A stretch of DNA of 64,000 bases from an uncultured Paenibacillaceae bacterium (GCA_946478845.1 CAMLDI010000001.1:1-64000), one strand, 5' to 3'; positions 18,406-27,850 are shown, numbered from the stretch's first letter. Numbers and translations are program-made. Notes: generated by a model from the sequence alone, not told the origin.

Positions 18406-18672
18406 GTGAGTGGGGAAATAAACCGTGTAACTGTGGAAATATTTGGGCAATATTATACCATAAAAGGAACAAGCAATGCTGCACATATGCGGGCTGTTGC
18501 TAGTTTTGTTGATGATAAAATGATACAGATGGCAAAGGCAAATCCACGCCTTGATACGAACAAGTTAGCGGTACTTGCTGCTGTTAATGTTGCAGATGAG
18601 TTTTTTAAATTACGCCAGGAGTATGAAGAGTTAATTCGTCTACTGGAGAAAAATTCCCCAAAGAAGGAGTAG
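18406..18672 (+). CDS. zapA: Cell division protein ZapA
   Basis: Small protein that bundles FtsZ filaments and stabilises the division ring. The 88 residues show the ZapA order: a beta-rich head (NRVTVEIFGQYYTIKG, about 5-20), a helix with HMRAVASFVDDKM, then NTNKLAVLAAVNVADE-like sequence (here DTNKLAVLAAVNVADE) and a C-terminal coiled coil. The GTG start has AAGGAGG 8 nt upstream. It begins an apparent operon with cvpA and mutS2. The RNase HIII gene that precedes zapA in B. subtilis is absent. Confidence 0.9.
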   Translation: MSGEINRVTVEIFGQYYTIKGTSNAAHMRAVASFVDDKMIQMAKANPRLDTNKLAVLAAVNVADEFFKLRQEYEELIRLLEKNSPKKE

Positions 18673-18677
18673 AATGA

Positions 18678-19253
18678 ATGTCCATACTTGATTGGGTCAT
18701 CCTGTTTTTGTTAGTTCTTGGTTTAGGAATCGGTTTAAAGCAAGGGCTTATGATTCAATTAGTCAAGCTAGTTAGCTTAATTGCATCATTTGGCATTGCT
18801 GTCCTATTTTATAAACCACTTTCACAACAACTGGCAGAATGGTTTCCCTTATCTCAAGAAAGTGGCACTAATCTATTTTCATCCATCGCAGGCAGTGAAC
18901 CAATTGCTGGAGTAATCTATTCTTCTATTGCTTTTGTTTTGTTACTCATAGGTTCAGGAATTATTTTGCGTTGGTTTGGTTCCATTCTTAACGGGATTGC
19001 TAATTTGCCTATTGTATCTACAATAAATCATTTAGGCGGGGGTCTCCTGGGAGTGGCAAAAAGCGGGTTAATGATTTTTTTATTGCTTATGCTTGGATAT
19101 GCATTGCCTATTTCTGCTGTTCAGCAGACAATTAATGAATCCATTTTTGGCACCTATGCTGTGGAAATATCCCCTGGGATTCTGGAATATTTTCAAGGTT
19201 TAATTCAACACAACCCAACTGAAATACCAATGGGAAATTCGACTGACTTTTAA
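18678..19253 (+). CDS. cvpA: CvpA-family membrane protein
   Basis: A 191-residue integral membrane protein with four predicted helices (about 4-22, 27-45, 73-95 and 108-130). The CvpA-type start ILDWVILFLLVLGLGIGLKQG and the glycine-rich loop HLGGGLLGVAKSG are visible. The family was named for colicin V production in E. coli; in Bacillus (YshB) its role is unclear. It lies 5 nt after zapA and just before mutS2; the DNA polymerase gene polX found between them in B. subtilis is missing. Confidence 0.85.
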   Translation: MSILDWVILFLLVLGLGIGLKQGLMIQLVKLVSLIASFGIAVLFYKPLSQQLAEWFPLSQESGTNLFSSIAGSEPIAGVIYSSIAFVLLLIGSGIILRWFGSILNGIANLPIVSTINHLGGGLLGVAKSGLMIFLLLMLGYALPISAVQQTINESIFGTYAVEISPGILEYFQGLIQHNPTEIPMGNSTDF

Positions 19254-19297
19254 ACATAAAATGTTTAGTTTTGGAATATAGAAAGGGGATTATCTCC

Positions 19298-21652
19298 TTG
19301 GATGCAAGAACGCTTAAATCTTTAGAATTTTATAAAGTAATTGAACGGGTAAAACCATGGGCATCAACGATCATGGGAACAGAGAAAATAGAACATCTGA
19401 CTCCTTCTTCTGATGCAATGGAGGCAAAGCACCTTTTAAATGCAACACAGGAAGGTATGACAGTTATACGTTTAAAAGATACAGTTCCTTTAGGAGGAAT
19501 TAAAGATATACGATCAGCCTGTGCCAGAGCTAGTCTTGGCGGGATATTAAATCCAGGGGAATTATTAGATATTGCATCTACCCTTGCTGCAGGTGGGCGT
19601 CTGAAAGGATTTATCCATAGTGTGATAGAAAAAGAGCCTCTGCCTATTTTAGAAGAATTAGTGGATGGAATTATCCGCATAAAGGATGTTGAAGAGGAAA
19701 TTACTCGTGCTATCGACGATAAGGGGTATGTTATGGATGTTGCCTCTTCAGCTCTTAGCCAGATCCGCAGCCAAATTAGAACAGGCGAGAAAAGGGTACG
19801 GGAAAAATTAGAACACATGATACGGAATCCTGGCATTCAGAAGATGCTGCAAGATCCCATTATCACCATTCGCAATGATCGGTTTGTAATTCCAGTTCGT
19901 CCAGAATATCGCAATTCATTTGGCGGTTTGGTCCATGACCAATCAGCATCAGGAGCCACTCTCTTTATTGAGCCAGAACAAGTGGTACAGATTAATAATG
20001 AATTAAGGGAATTAAAGTTAAAAGAAGAACGGGAAATAGAGAAGATATTACTGGGATTATCAGCAAAAGTGGCTGAACATGTCCCTATGTTGCGGAATAA
20101 TTTAGATATTCTTTCCGAGATTGATTTTATTTTTTCCCGTGCTTTTTATGCAAGAGAGATTAAAGGGGTACAACCTGCCATCAATGAGGATGGTTATCTT
20201 AAAATCAAAAAAGGAAGGCATCCATTAATTCCTGGTAAGGATGTTGTTCCAATCGATGTAGAATTAGGAAGAGAGTATAGCGCAATTGTGATTACTGGGC
20301 CTAATACTGGCGGGAAAACCGTTTCGTTAAAGACCATTGGCCTGTTAACTTTGATGGCAATGTCTGGATTGCATGTTCCCGCAGAGGAGGGGACCGTTCT
20401 TTCGATTTTTACTGGTGTTTATGCAGATATTGGGGATGAACAAAGCATTGAACAAAGTTTAAGTACTTTTTCTGGCCATATGACGAACATTTCGAGAATA
20501 TTGAAAGAAATGGATTCCAACAGTTTAATTTTATTCGATGAATTGGGGGCTGGGACTGATCCTGCAGAAGGGGCAGCACTGGCAATGGCAATTATTGATA
20601 ATGTGTATTCCAGGGGAGCAAGAGTTGTAGCAACCACCCACTATAGTGAATTAAAGGCTTTTGCATATGAGAGAAAGGGAATTGTGAATGCCAGCGTTGA
20701 ATTTGATGAATTGACATTGCGTCCTACCTATCGCTTGTTAGTAGGCATTCCTGGACGGTCCAATGCATTTGCCGTTGCCACAAGATTAGGCCTTCCTCAG
20801 AATATTTTAGAAGAAGCGCAAAAAAGGATTCGCGTTGGGGAAACAAAAATCGATACCCTTGTTGCTTCATTAGAGGAAAATCAACGCATTGCAGAAAAGG
20901 AGCGATGGGAAGCAGAGAAATTACATGCTTCCTTGCAGGAAAAAGAAGAACAACTGCAACAGGACAAGGAAGAGCTTGAAAAAGAGAAAGACCTTATTTT
21001 GGCTCGTATTGAAGAAGAAGCGATTGCATCAGTCAATAAATCGAAAAAAGAAGCGGAACGGATTCTAGCAGATTTAAGAAAAATAGCTTTGGAAGAAAAA
21101 GCAGGAATCAAAGAACATCGATTAATAGAAGCCAGAAAACAATTAGAGGATGCTGTACCGAATCTTAGGAGAAAACGGGAACCGAAAAAAGCTGCCAATA
21201 ATCAACAAATCAAGGTAGGGGATTCTGTTCGAGTGCTTTCCTTTAATCAAAAAGGTGAAGTCATAGAGCAATTGAATAAGAATGAGTTTCTGGTTCAATT
21301 AGGGATTTTAAAAATGACTGTCCTTATTGATGATATGGAGAAGGTAAAATCCACCAATAAAAACGTTACAGCTCCGCCTCTCACCCGTCTTAGCTCCAAT
21401 CGTCCACCGATGAAAATGGATTTGGATATTCGTGGCAATAATATAGAAGATTCCATTATTTTAATTGAAAAATATTTAGATGATGCGATTATTAATGGAT
21501 TGCATCGAGTAAATATTATTCACGGTAAGGGTACAGGCGTTCTTGGATTAGGAGTGCAAAAGTATTTAAAAAACCATCGTTTAGTGAAATCCATCCGATA
21601 TGGGGGGCAGGGAGAAGGTGGCCTGGGGGCAACCGTTGTAGAATTAAAGTAG
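19298..21652 (+). CDS. mutS2: Endonuclease MutS2
   Basis: Mismatch-repair-like ATPase with a C-terminal nuclease; in Bacillus it acts on collided ribosomes and on recombination intermediates rather than in mismatch repair. The Walker A motif GPNTGGKT is at 334-341, Walker B is in LILFDELGAGTDP, and a long charged coiled coil follows (about 510-620). The C-terminal Smr domain (about 705-784) has LDIRG and HGKGTG. I choose the TTG at 19298 (ribosome binding site AAAGGGGA, 8 nt). It gives 784 residues, close to B. subtilis MutS2, whereas the longer frame from 19271 lacks a ribosome binding site. Confidence 0.94.
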   Translation: MDARTLKSLEFYKVIERVKPWASTIMGTEKIEHLTPSSDAMEAKHLLNATQEGMTVIRLKDTVPLGGIKDIRSACARASLGGILNPGELLDIASTLAAGGRLKGFIHSVIEKEPLPILEELVDGIIRIKDVEEEITRAIDDKGYVMDVASSALSQIRSQIRTGEKRVREKLEHMIRNPGIQKMLQDPIITIRNDRFVIPVRPEYRNSFGGLVHDQSASGATLFIEPEQVVQINNELRELKLKEEREIEKILLGLSAKVAEHVPMLRNNLDILSEIDFIFSRAFYAREIKGVQPAINEDGYLKIKKGRHPLIPGKDVVPIDVELGREYSAIVITGPNTGGKTVSLKTIGLLTLMAMSGLHVPAEEGTVLSIFTGVYADIGDEQSIEQSLSTFSGHMTNISRILKEMDSNSLILFDELGAGTDPAEGAALAMAIIDNVYSRGARVVATTHYSELKAFAYERKGIVNASVEFDELTLRPTYRLLVGIPGRSNAFAVATRLGLPQNILEEAQKRIRVGETKIDTLVASLEENQRIAEKERWEAEKLHASLQEKEEQLQQDKEELEKEKDLILARIEEEAIASVNKSKKEAERILADLRKIALEEKAGIKEHRLIEARKQLEDAVPNLRRKREPKKAANNQQIKVGDSVRVLSFNQKGEVIEQLNKNEFLVQLGILKMTVLIDDMEKVKSTNKNVTAPPLTRLSSNRPPMKMDLDIRGNNIEDSIILIEKYLDDAIINGLHRVNIIHGKGTGVLGLGVQKYLKNHRLVKSIRYGGQGEGGLGATVVELK

Positions 21653-21669
21653 TCTGGGAGTGGAATAGA

Positions 21670-21756
21670 ATGTTAGAGCGCCTTTCAAAAATACTTATTT
21701 CTATTGCAGGGGTTTTTATTCTTGCGGGTATTATATATTTTGTTGTTTTTAGATAA
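21670..21756 (+). CDS. Short single-span membrane peptide (28 aa)
   Basis: ATG at 21670 with GGGAG (21656-21660) 9 nt upstream, 17 nt after the mutS2 stop, ending TAA-TGA. The predicted product is one hydrophobic helix (LISIAGVFILAGIIYFVVF, residues 9-27) flanked by basic residues at both ends (ER, K, terminal R). It sits where B. subtilis has the membrane gene yshE but is far too short to be YshE. The coupling, ribosome binding site and helix make it a plausible small membrane protein. No family recognised. Confidence 0.55.
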   Translation: MLERLSKILISIAGVFILAGIIYFVVFR

Positions 21757-21777
21757 TGAAGTGGTGGGGAATTGAAA

Positions 21778-23070
21778 ATGAAGAAGTTGAATATTGCAGT
21801 GATTGGCCTTGGATTTATTGGATTACCTTTATCCTTAAGTTACGCAAGAAAAGGTGCCCATGTTGTTGGCATTGATGTAAGTGAAAGCCTTATAAACGAG
21901 ATTAATCAGGGACATTCCCATCATCTTGAATTTTATGAAGGCAAATCTCTTGCAGAAATTTTGCAAGAACAACTCAAGGAACATCGGTTCTATGCTACTA
22001 ATCAATATGAACAGGCAGCACAGGAAGTGGATCATTACATCATAACAGTAGGAATTCCTGTTAGAAATGGGGATCCAAATATGAGCTTTTTAATTTCCGC
22101 CTGTGAATCCCTCGCAAAAGTAGTAAAGAAGGGGGATTGCATAATTTTACGCAGTACCGTTGTTCCTGGAACTACTGAAGAAGTGGTGAAACCTATACTT
22201 GAAAAAAGCGGTTTAGTAGCAGGAAAAGATTTCTATCTGGCCTATTCTTCTGAAAGAATTGCAGAAGGACGAGCTTTTGAAGAATTTATTACCATGCCTT
22301 TAGCAGTGGGTGGGGTAAATGAAGCCAGTGCCCTCAAAGGGAAAGAAGCTTTATCCTTTGTCACTGAAGCAGAGATTACCATCTCCCAAATTAAAACGGT
22401 GGAAACTGCAAAAGTAATTGAAAATATTCAAAGGGATGTTAATATTGCCATGGTGCAGCAATTTGCCCGATTTGCAGAAAAGATGGGGATCGATACCTTT
22501 GAATTGATTCGTGTAGCCAACACCCATAAAAGGGTACAGCTATTAACGCCAGGTCCAGGGGTAGGGGGATATTGTTTGCCTAATGCCCTTTACTACCTTC
22601 TTCCCAAGGCACAGGAATTAGAGGTCAATCTTAGTTTGTTAGAAACGGCCAGACAAATTAATGACCAGATTCCCCGTATTCTTGTTTCCATGTTAAAACA
22701 CGCTTTAGAACAACAAGGGAAAAACTTAACCGGGAGCAAGATTGCTGTCTTAGGTTTGGCGATGAAGGACTTTTCCAATGATGATCGGATCAGTCCCCCC
22801 CACGAGGTTGTACAATTCCTTATGGAATCAGGTGCGATTGTAAAGGCATATGATCCTGCTGTACCTATAAGATATGAATATAAGGCAGATCAATTAGCAG
22901 AGGCCATACATGATGCTGACGGGTTAATTTATTTAACAGTACAGGAAGAGTTTTTAGACATCGATTGGCTAGAAATTATAAAAAAAATGAAGAAGAAACC
23001 CATTTTACTGGATGGAAAAAATAGAATTCCCCGTTCTGTAGAAGAAAATGCTATTCTTCTACGCATTTAA
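21778..23070 (+). CDS. UDP-sugar 6-dehydrogenase (UDP-ManNAc / UDP-Glc dehydrogenase family)
   Basis: NAD-dependent four-electron oxidation of a nucleotide sugar to the uronic acid, supplying an acidic sugar for an envelope polymer. The Rossmann motif GLGFIGLPLS is near residue 9. The middle helical dimer domain follows, and the catalytic Cys lies in GPGVGGYCLP (about 260-269). The C-terminal UDP-binding domain holds LGLAMKDFSNDDR. The sequence looks closer to the WecC/VipA branch than to TuaD/Ugd, but substrate cannot be fixed. The ATG at 21778 has GTGGGGA 7 nt upstream. It is followed by a glycosyltransferase gene on the same strand. Confidence 0.87.
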   Translation: MKKLNIAVIGLGFIGLPLSLSYARKGAHVVGIDVSESLINEINQGHSHHLEFYEGKSLAEILQEQLKEHRFYATNQYEQAAQEVDHYIITVGIPVRNGDPNMSFLISACESLAKVVKKGDCIILRSTVVPGTTEEVVKPILEKSGLVAGKDFYLAYSSERIAEGRAFEEFITMPLAVGGVNEASALKGKEALSFVTEAEITISQIKTVETAKVIENIQRDVNIAMVQQFARFAEKMGIDTFELIRVANTHKRVQLLTPGPGVGGYCLPNALYYLLPKAQELEVNLSLLETARQINDQIPRILVSMLKHALEQQGKNLTGSKIAVLGLAMKDFSNDDRISPPHEVVQFLMESGAIVKAYDPAVPIRYEYKADQLAEAIHDADGLIYLTVQEEFLDIDWLEIIKKMKKKPILLDGKNRIPRSVEENAILLRI

Positions 23071-23105
23071 TAAACATGGATGAACGGGTGAAAGGATGGA
23101 CAAGG

Positions 23106-24437
23106 ATGAATAACCACAAAAGAATGCTTCTCGTATCCTACCTTTTCCCCCCTATTGGCGGTGGAGGGGTACCCAGACCTTTAAAAATGGCAAAATATCT
23201 TGCTCAATTAGGTTGGGATGTCCATGTTCTTACTGTAGAATCTGCCTATCATGCAACAAAAGATGATACGTTATTGAATCAATTGCCTTCTAATGTCTAT
23301 ATACATCGGGCAAAAGAGTGGAATCCTATTAATTATGTGCGTCCTAAGGCTACACCCCAACGCCAGGTTGCTGCCAATGGAGGAACACAGGGTCCCGTTC
23401 TTTCTTTTTTAAAACATGTGAAAAATACACTTATGATTCCAGATGAAAGTATACTCTGGTACGGTGCAGCAAGCCGCTTAGGAAAGAAAATTGTGAAAGA
23501 ATATGGGATCTCTATTATCTTTTCTACCTCTGGACCCAATACATGCCATTTGGTGGCCCGGTCAATCAAAAGAAAAACAGGAATTCCCTGGATTGCAGAT
23601 TTTCGCGATCCATGGACACAAAATATGCATCGGTCAGGCATTCCCTGGCGAGATGCCCTGGAAGAAAAGATGGAAAAGAGCGTAATGGAAGAATCGGATG
23701 GCATTACCACCGTTACCCGTGGTTTTGCAGATAATTTCTTATTGAAATATAAAGCGGAAATTAAACATATGGAAGTCATCTATAACGGATTTGATCCCGC
23801 TGATTATCAGAATATCCAGGCTGACGAGAATCTCGATGGGCTCTTTGTTCTTTTATATACAGGCATATTTTATAAAGAACGAAATCCACGCCTTTTGTTA
23901 ACATGTATAAGAGAGTTAATCGATGAAGGAAAAGTCAATCCTGCTCACATTCGCCTGCGTTTTGCCGGTGTTTTTGATTATCCAGGTTATACAGAGAACT
24001 GGGATTGTGTGAATCAACTCGATTTAAAAGATGTGGTTGAGGTAATGGGAAATCTACCTCACCACAAAGCCCTGACAGCCATGAAGAATGCAGATGTCCT
24101 TATGCTCATTGGAGATACGGCACCAGGTTCAGGTGTGTATATTCCCGGAAAGTTATATGAATATATGGCAATTGGCCGGCCTATTTTTGCTCTTTCTTTA
24201 GAAGGGGAATCCACACAGATTATTAATAACTATGGTTTAGGTGAAGTGGCCAATCCCCTAGATAAAGAAGAGATTAAAAGAGTATTTCTCTCTTTTTATG
24301 AAAAATGGAAAATGGATAAAACAGCCTTTCTTCATTCTTCTATTATCGAAAGAGGAGAAGCAGGCGATTTATCCATTTATAATCGGAAGATTCAAGCTAA
24401 ACAACTTAATGATTTTATGGAGAAATTCATTGGGTGA
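23106..24437 (+). CDS. GT4-type glycosyltransferase
   Basis: A 443-residue GT-B fold enzyme. The N-terminal half starts LLVSYLFPPIGGGGVPRPLK (acceptor domain with the glycine loop). The C-terminal nucleotide-sugar domain has YTGIFYKERNP, MGNLPHHKALTAMKNADVL and GKLYEYMAIGRPIFAL, with the conserved Glu. It probably adds a sugar to a lipid-linked envelope glycan; donor and acceptor are unknown. The ATG at 23106 has AAAGGA 9 nt upstream; the in-frame ATG at 23076 lacks one. Its last 11 nt overlap the convergent lipoprotein gene. Confidence 0.85.
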   Translation: MNNHKRMLLVSYLFPPIGGGGVPRPLKMAKYLAQLGWDVHVLTVESAYHATKDDTLLNQLPSNVYIHRAKEWNPINYVRPKATPQRQVAANGGTQGPVLSFLKHVKNTLMIPDESILWYGAASRLGKKIVKEYGISIIFSTSGPNTCHLVARSIKRKTGIPWIADFRDPWTQNMHRSGIPWRDALEEKMEKSVMEESDGITTVTRGFADNFLLKYKAEIKHMEVIYNGFDPADYQNIQADENLDGLFVLLYTGIFYKERNPRLLLTCIRELIDEGKVNPAHIRLRFAGVFDYPGYTENWDCVNQLDLKDVVEVMGNLPHHKALTAMKNADVLMLIGDTAPGSGVYIPGKLYEYMAIGRPIFALSLEGESTQIINNYGLGEVANPLDKEEIKRVFLSFYEKWKMDKTAFLHSSIIERGEAGDLSIYNRKIQAKQLNDFMEKFIG

Positions 24438-25218
24438 TGGATTTCTCTATTTCTTCGATCCTGGGGGCTTTAATCCCAGGATCATTGTATTTAATGAATC
24501 TAAAGTAGATTTCTTGTTCCATATATCCTGCAGAAGGCACAGGCAAAAGAATGATTGTTTTATATTGATATAATAGGTGATCTTTTTTACTAATCCAGAT
24601 GGTTGTCGTTACTTCTGAATTTTTCAGAATGGACTCTGCATCTTTCTGGTTTTTTATGTTGTTTTGGATTTCTTGAAAATAGGGATTTGTCCCATTGTTA
24701 ATCCATTCATCCCCACGCAATTTAATTTGAATGGGAATACATGAAGCATTCAAGATTTTTTCTTCTTTTAATTGAACAGCATGATCAAGATATGGAATCC
24801 AATGGGTAAATCCTTGCATAGGATTGAGGGATTCGGTGTCTAGATTAGCTCTCCACCATTTATCTTGATTATAATAATAGGTTTTATTTTTATATTGCAG
24901 ATATTTATAGGGTTGAGCCATAAGACTGGCATCCACATAGAGTACATCGGGACCTATAAATACTCCCTTGTACATGTTTGTAATTCTTCTTTTTTGTATA
25001 TTATTGGCAATATATCCTTCAAAGGAAAAACGCAATGTTTTTTTGGAATTCGTGGTTTCTATGGCTTCCAATAACAAGTTTTTTGCCATTTCTGTTTCTA
25101 TAGGCAGGGTTTCTTTTTCAGGTTCAGGTTTAGGAAAGATTTTCTCACCTGATGGTATGGTACATCCATTTAATAGAATGAATAGGAGGACTGTTAGAAG
25201 CAGTTTTTTTCCCATCAT
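24427..25218 (-). CDS. Lipoprotein of unknown function
   Basis: A 263-residue exported lipoprotein: a charged start, a hydrophobic stretch (LLLTVLLFILL) and lipobox LLNGC with the modified Cys at about residue 19. The mature part has a Pro/Glu-rich linker, then a mixed domain with SFEGYIAN, KGVFIGPDVLYVDASL and YYYNQDKWWRAN. The repeated short beta-type segments resemble outer-surface LolA/LppX-type lipoproteins only loosely. AAGGAGGAG precedes tandem ATGs. The gene overlaps the stop of the upstream FG-GAP-like gene by 4 nt, so it is the last gene of a coupled three-gene operon with the ligase-like protein. Function not recognised. Confidence 0.75.
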   Translation of the reverse strand: MMGKKLLLTVLLFILLNGCTIPSGEKIFPKPEPEKETLPIETEMAKNLLLEAIETTNSKKTLRFSFEGYIANNIQKRRITNMYKGVFIGPDVLYVDASLMAQPYKYLQYKNKTYYYNQDKWWRANLDTESLNPMQGFTHWIPYLDHAVQLKEEKILNASCIPIQIKLRGDEWINNGTNPYFQEIQNNIKNQKDAESILKNSEVTTTIWISKKDHLLYQYKTIILLPVPSAGYMEQEIYFRFIKYNDPGIKAPRIEEIEKSITQ

Positions 25219-26558
25219 ATTCGTCTCCTCCTTATGGCCAGAATTCCTAGTAATAAAGCCAATCCTCCACTAAGGAGTATAATGACAGGGAGATTGTGTT
25301 TTTCCAGAATAATAAGTCGGCGGTTTATAAAATCGAAAGCAGCCAGTTCATTTATACCATCCCCATCCAAATCTCCTCCTTGAATATTGGTCAAAGAGAC
25401 GAAGACTTTCCAGTTGCGGACCAGGCCATTTGGAGAATAGTTATAACTGGCAACATACCGGGTAGAATTGTCGGAAAAAAGGCTTTTTTCCAGAGAAATA
25501 ATTTCTTTTTTATTGGATGAATCAAGAGAGATAAAATTTTCAAAACGGAAATATGAATCACGGGCAGTCCACAATGTCTCCCAAAGATGATTCCTTGTGG
25601 GTTTAATAATGGCAGATTGGGAGGAGGAGACTAATATTTCCTCTTTTGTATCTTGATCCACATCACCATAGATGTATTCTGTATCAGGAAGGCGAAGGGG
25701 ATCTTGAATGAGTGTGGTGTTCTTTTGGTGTTTTGCTGTCAGGTTTTTCATATTAAGATACATTGCATAAAAGGGTGACTCCCCGAACCTCATCATGGTA
25801 TTTGTTAATTGTTCATGTTGAATAAGAGGAATTAGCTGTAACTCATTGTTTAATACGTAATAAGGAAATCCGATATAATCAACGGGATAATCGGCAAGAA
25901 TTGATTGTTTATTCAGTTGTTTTTCGGGAATTTGCACCATGGATTTTCCATCCCATGTAAAAGCATAAATGTGCAATTGTTCCTGTTTTAGGGTTGTCTT
26001 TTCCTTTTGATTCACTTCTTTTCCTTTATCTTTATTTCCTAAGGTAATTACATCTTGTTTTCCATCCTGGTTAATATCTTTTAGCAGGATTGGGAAAAAT
26101 TCTGTTGCAGTGCCAGCATAAAGCTTATCTGAAACCCATTTAATAGAGAAATGAGCGAGAAGTGGCAATTCACTGCGAATGAACATGGTGTTTAGAAAAA
26201 AACTAATAAGCAAAAGGCTTGCAACTGCTGGATAGGATAATTTTCCGTAGAAACGGGCAATAGAAAAACTTAAAAGAAATACAAATCCATAAGAAAAAAG
26301 GCTTTTCCATAAGGATTCAATTTTTTCCATTCCTGCAAATGATTTAATCAAAAGAAGAAAAAGCAAAGTAAAAACAACCAAAGGTTTTTTCTCTTCAGGT
26401 TTTAGAAGAAAAAGAATGATTCCCAGTAATAGAATCATGCCTCCAAATCCAAGATAAGAGTATTCTAACAGAGCAGGGATAAAAAGTAAGTGATATGCAA
26501 AATAAATAAATAAGCTATAAGGAACCCAAAACAGAAGGGACTTAATGGTTTTCTTCAT
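25215..26558 (-). CDS. Polytopic membrane protein with an external FG-GAP-like calcium-loop domain
   Basis: 447 residues: about five N-terminal membrane helices (1-125), an outward domain of about 295 residues, then one helix (about 423-441) and an RRRR tail. The outward domain carries three Asp-rich loops of the FG-GAP/VCBS calcium-binding kind: DINQDGKQD (161-169), DVDQDTKEE (299-307) and DLDGDGINE (396-404). Such repeats build beta-propellers that bind ligands or partners. It lies 4 nt after the O-antigen-ligase-like gene and overlaps the lipoprotein gene, suggesting one envelope complex. No enzyme motif seen. Confidence 0.72.
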   Translation of the reverse strand: MKKTIKSLLFWVPYSLFIYFAYHLLFIPALLEYSYLGFGGMILLLGIILFLLKPEEKKPLVVFTLLFLLLIKSFAGMEKIESLWKSLFSYGFVFLLSFSIARFYGKLSYPAVASLLLISFFLNTMFIRSELPLLAHFSIKWVSDKLYAGTATEFFPILLKDINQDGKQDVITLGNKDKGKEVNQKEKTTLKQEQLHIYAFTWDGKSMVQIPEKQLNKQSILADYPVDYIGFPYYVLNNELQLIPLIQHEQLTNTMMRFGESPFYAMYLNMKNLTAKHQKNTTLIQDPLRLPDTEYIYGDVDQDTKEEILVSSSQSAIIKPTRNHLWETLWTARDSYFRFENFISLDSSNKKEIISLEKSLFSDNSTRYVASYNYSPNGLVRNWKVFVSLTNIQGGDLDGDGINELAAFDFINRRLIILEKHNLPVIILLSGGLALLLGILAIRRRRI

Positions 26559-26562
26559 GGCC

Positions 26563-27786
26563 CTATTGTACTCCTTTGATTATTTCCTCTGTGTTTTTCT
26601 CACCTAAAAAGGGGTAAGAGAGCGCAATTCCTCCTAAAAACCAGAAAAAAGTTGTCATAAATGGCACTTCAAATATGTTTTCCACAGCATTATGGAGAAT
26701 GACATTTAATAAGCCAGTAAATATGCCTGAGATTATTATAAGATGGTAGGGTTTTTTAATTCTTTTTAAATAAAGATAGATCTGTTTCATGAGTAAATAG
26801 AGCAACCAGAAAAAGATGCCTAGTCCCACAATTCCCATTTCTCCGAGAGTTTTAAAATAGTAACTATCCACATAAACAGTTTGCAAATTTCTTTTGGCTA
26901 CTGCTCCTCCATAATGGCCTAACCCGCTTCCGAAAAAGGGATCATTTCTCATTCTGTCATAGGCACTAATCCACCGGGCAATACGTCCATCTTTCAAACT
27001 GCTTTCCATATAGCTTTTGGAAAAAAGATGGGATACACGTTGATTGACCGACGGGACGAAAATGAGAGCTAATAGGGCAATTCCGATTCCCAGGAACAAT
27101 ACTTTACGATTATAAAGTGAACCAATAATGGCAAAGGAAGCTAATAAGGCAATCCATGCGCCACGGGATAGGGTTAGGTATAATGCACCTAACATGGTAA
27201 GGAAAAAGAAAATAAACAAAAGTTTTCTCCACGGATTTTTCTCAAGCAAGATCAAAGATAGAGTAATAGGAATCATGAGTATCATGTATGCCCCTAATAC
27301 ATTGGGGCTTTGGACAATGGAAAAAGCGCGAAAAGAAATTCCTTCACTGGCATCAATCCAACTTTGTGGGGTTTGTACACCTACAAATTTTTGCACAATG
27401 CCATAGAGCCCGATGATAAAGGCTAAAATGACCATATAATACAGGTATTTTTGTACTTCTTCCTTTTGGGCAAGCAGATAATAACCAATAAAAAAGGCTA
27501 GAATGTATTGGTATACAGAACGAAATCCTTCGATGGTAATCCCCCATTGGTCCATATCTATTGTTAAGTAGGCTAATCCAACGATAAAAAAAGCCAGAAT
27601 TGGTTTACTGATAATAGGAAAGGGGCGGGGAGAAGGATTCCTCTTAAATAAAACAAACATAAGCAAAAGGAGAATCAGGAGTTCATCCCATAAGGAAGAG
27701 AGATAGGGAATGGGCACGATGGTACGAAACACATAATCAATGAATGGATAGCTAAGAAATAAATAAATCCAGGGAGCTTGTGGCAT
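26563..27786 (-). CDS. O-antigen ligase / polymerase family membrane protein
   Basis: 407 residues with about eleven membrane helices. The Wzy_C / O-antigen ligase signature lies in the large external loop and following helix: RIARWISAYDRMRNDPFFGSG and LGHYGGAVA (about 268-298). Relatives transfer or polymerise lipid-linked glycans at the outer face of the membrane. In a Gram-positive context it could attach or polymerise a secondary cell-wall polysaccharide or glycosylate a protein. The ATG has AAGGAGGAG about 10 nt upstream. It is first of three coupled minus-strand genes, head to head with murJ. Confidence 0.82.
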   Translation of the reverse strand: MPQAPWIYLFLSYPFIDYVFRTIVPIPYLSSLWDELLILLLLMFVLFKRNPSPRPFPIISKPILAFFIVGLAYLTIDMDQWGITIEGFRSVYQYILAFFIGYYLLAQKEEVQKYLYYMVILAFIIGLYGIVQKFVGVQTPQSWIDASEGISFRAFSIVQSPNVLGAYMILMIPITLSLILLEKNPWRKLLFIFFFLTMLGALYLTLSRGAWIALLASFAIIGSLYNRKVLFLGIGIALLALIFVPSVNQRVSHLFSKSYMESSLKDGRIARWISAYDRMRNDPFFGSGLGHYGGAVAKRNLQTVYVDSYYFKTLGEMGIVGLGIFFWLLYLLMKQIYLYLKRIKKPYHLIIISGIFTGLLNVILHNAVENIFEVPFMTTFFWFLGGIALSYPFLGEKNTEEIIKGVQ

Positions 27787-27821
27787 ACCGGGAACTCCTC
27801 CTTATTAAATACTAGAATCAA

Positions 27822-27850
27822 TTGAACCAGGGGGATGAATAAGATAAGAT
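27822..27850 (+). promoter_or_regulatory. Candidate promoter of murJ
   Basis: TTGAAC (27822-27827), a 17-nt spacer and TAAGAT (27845-27850), 49 nt before the murJ ATG. Confidence 0.35.
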
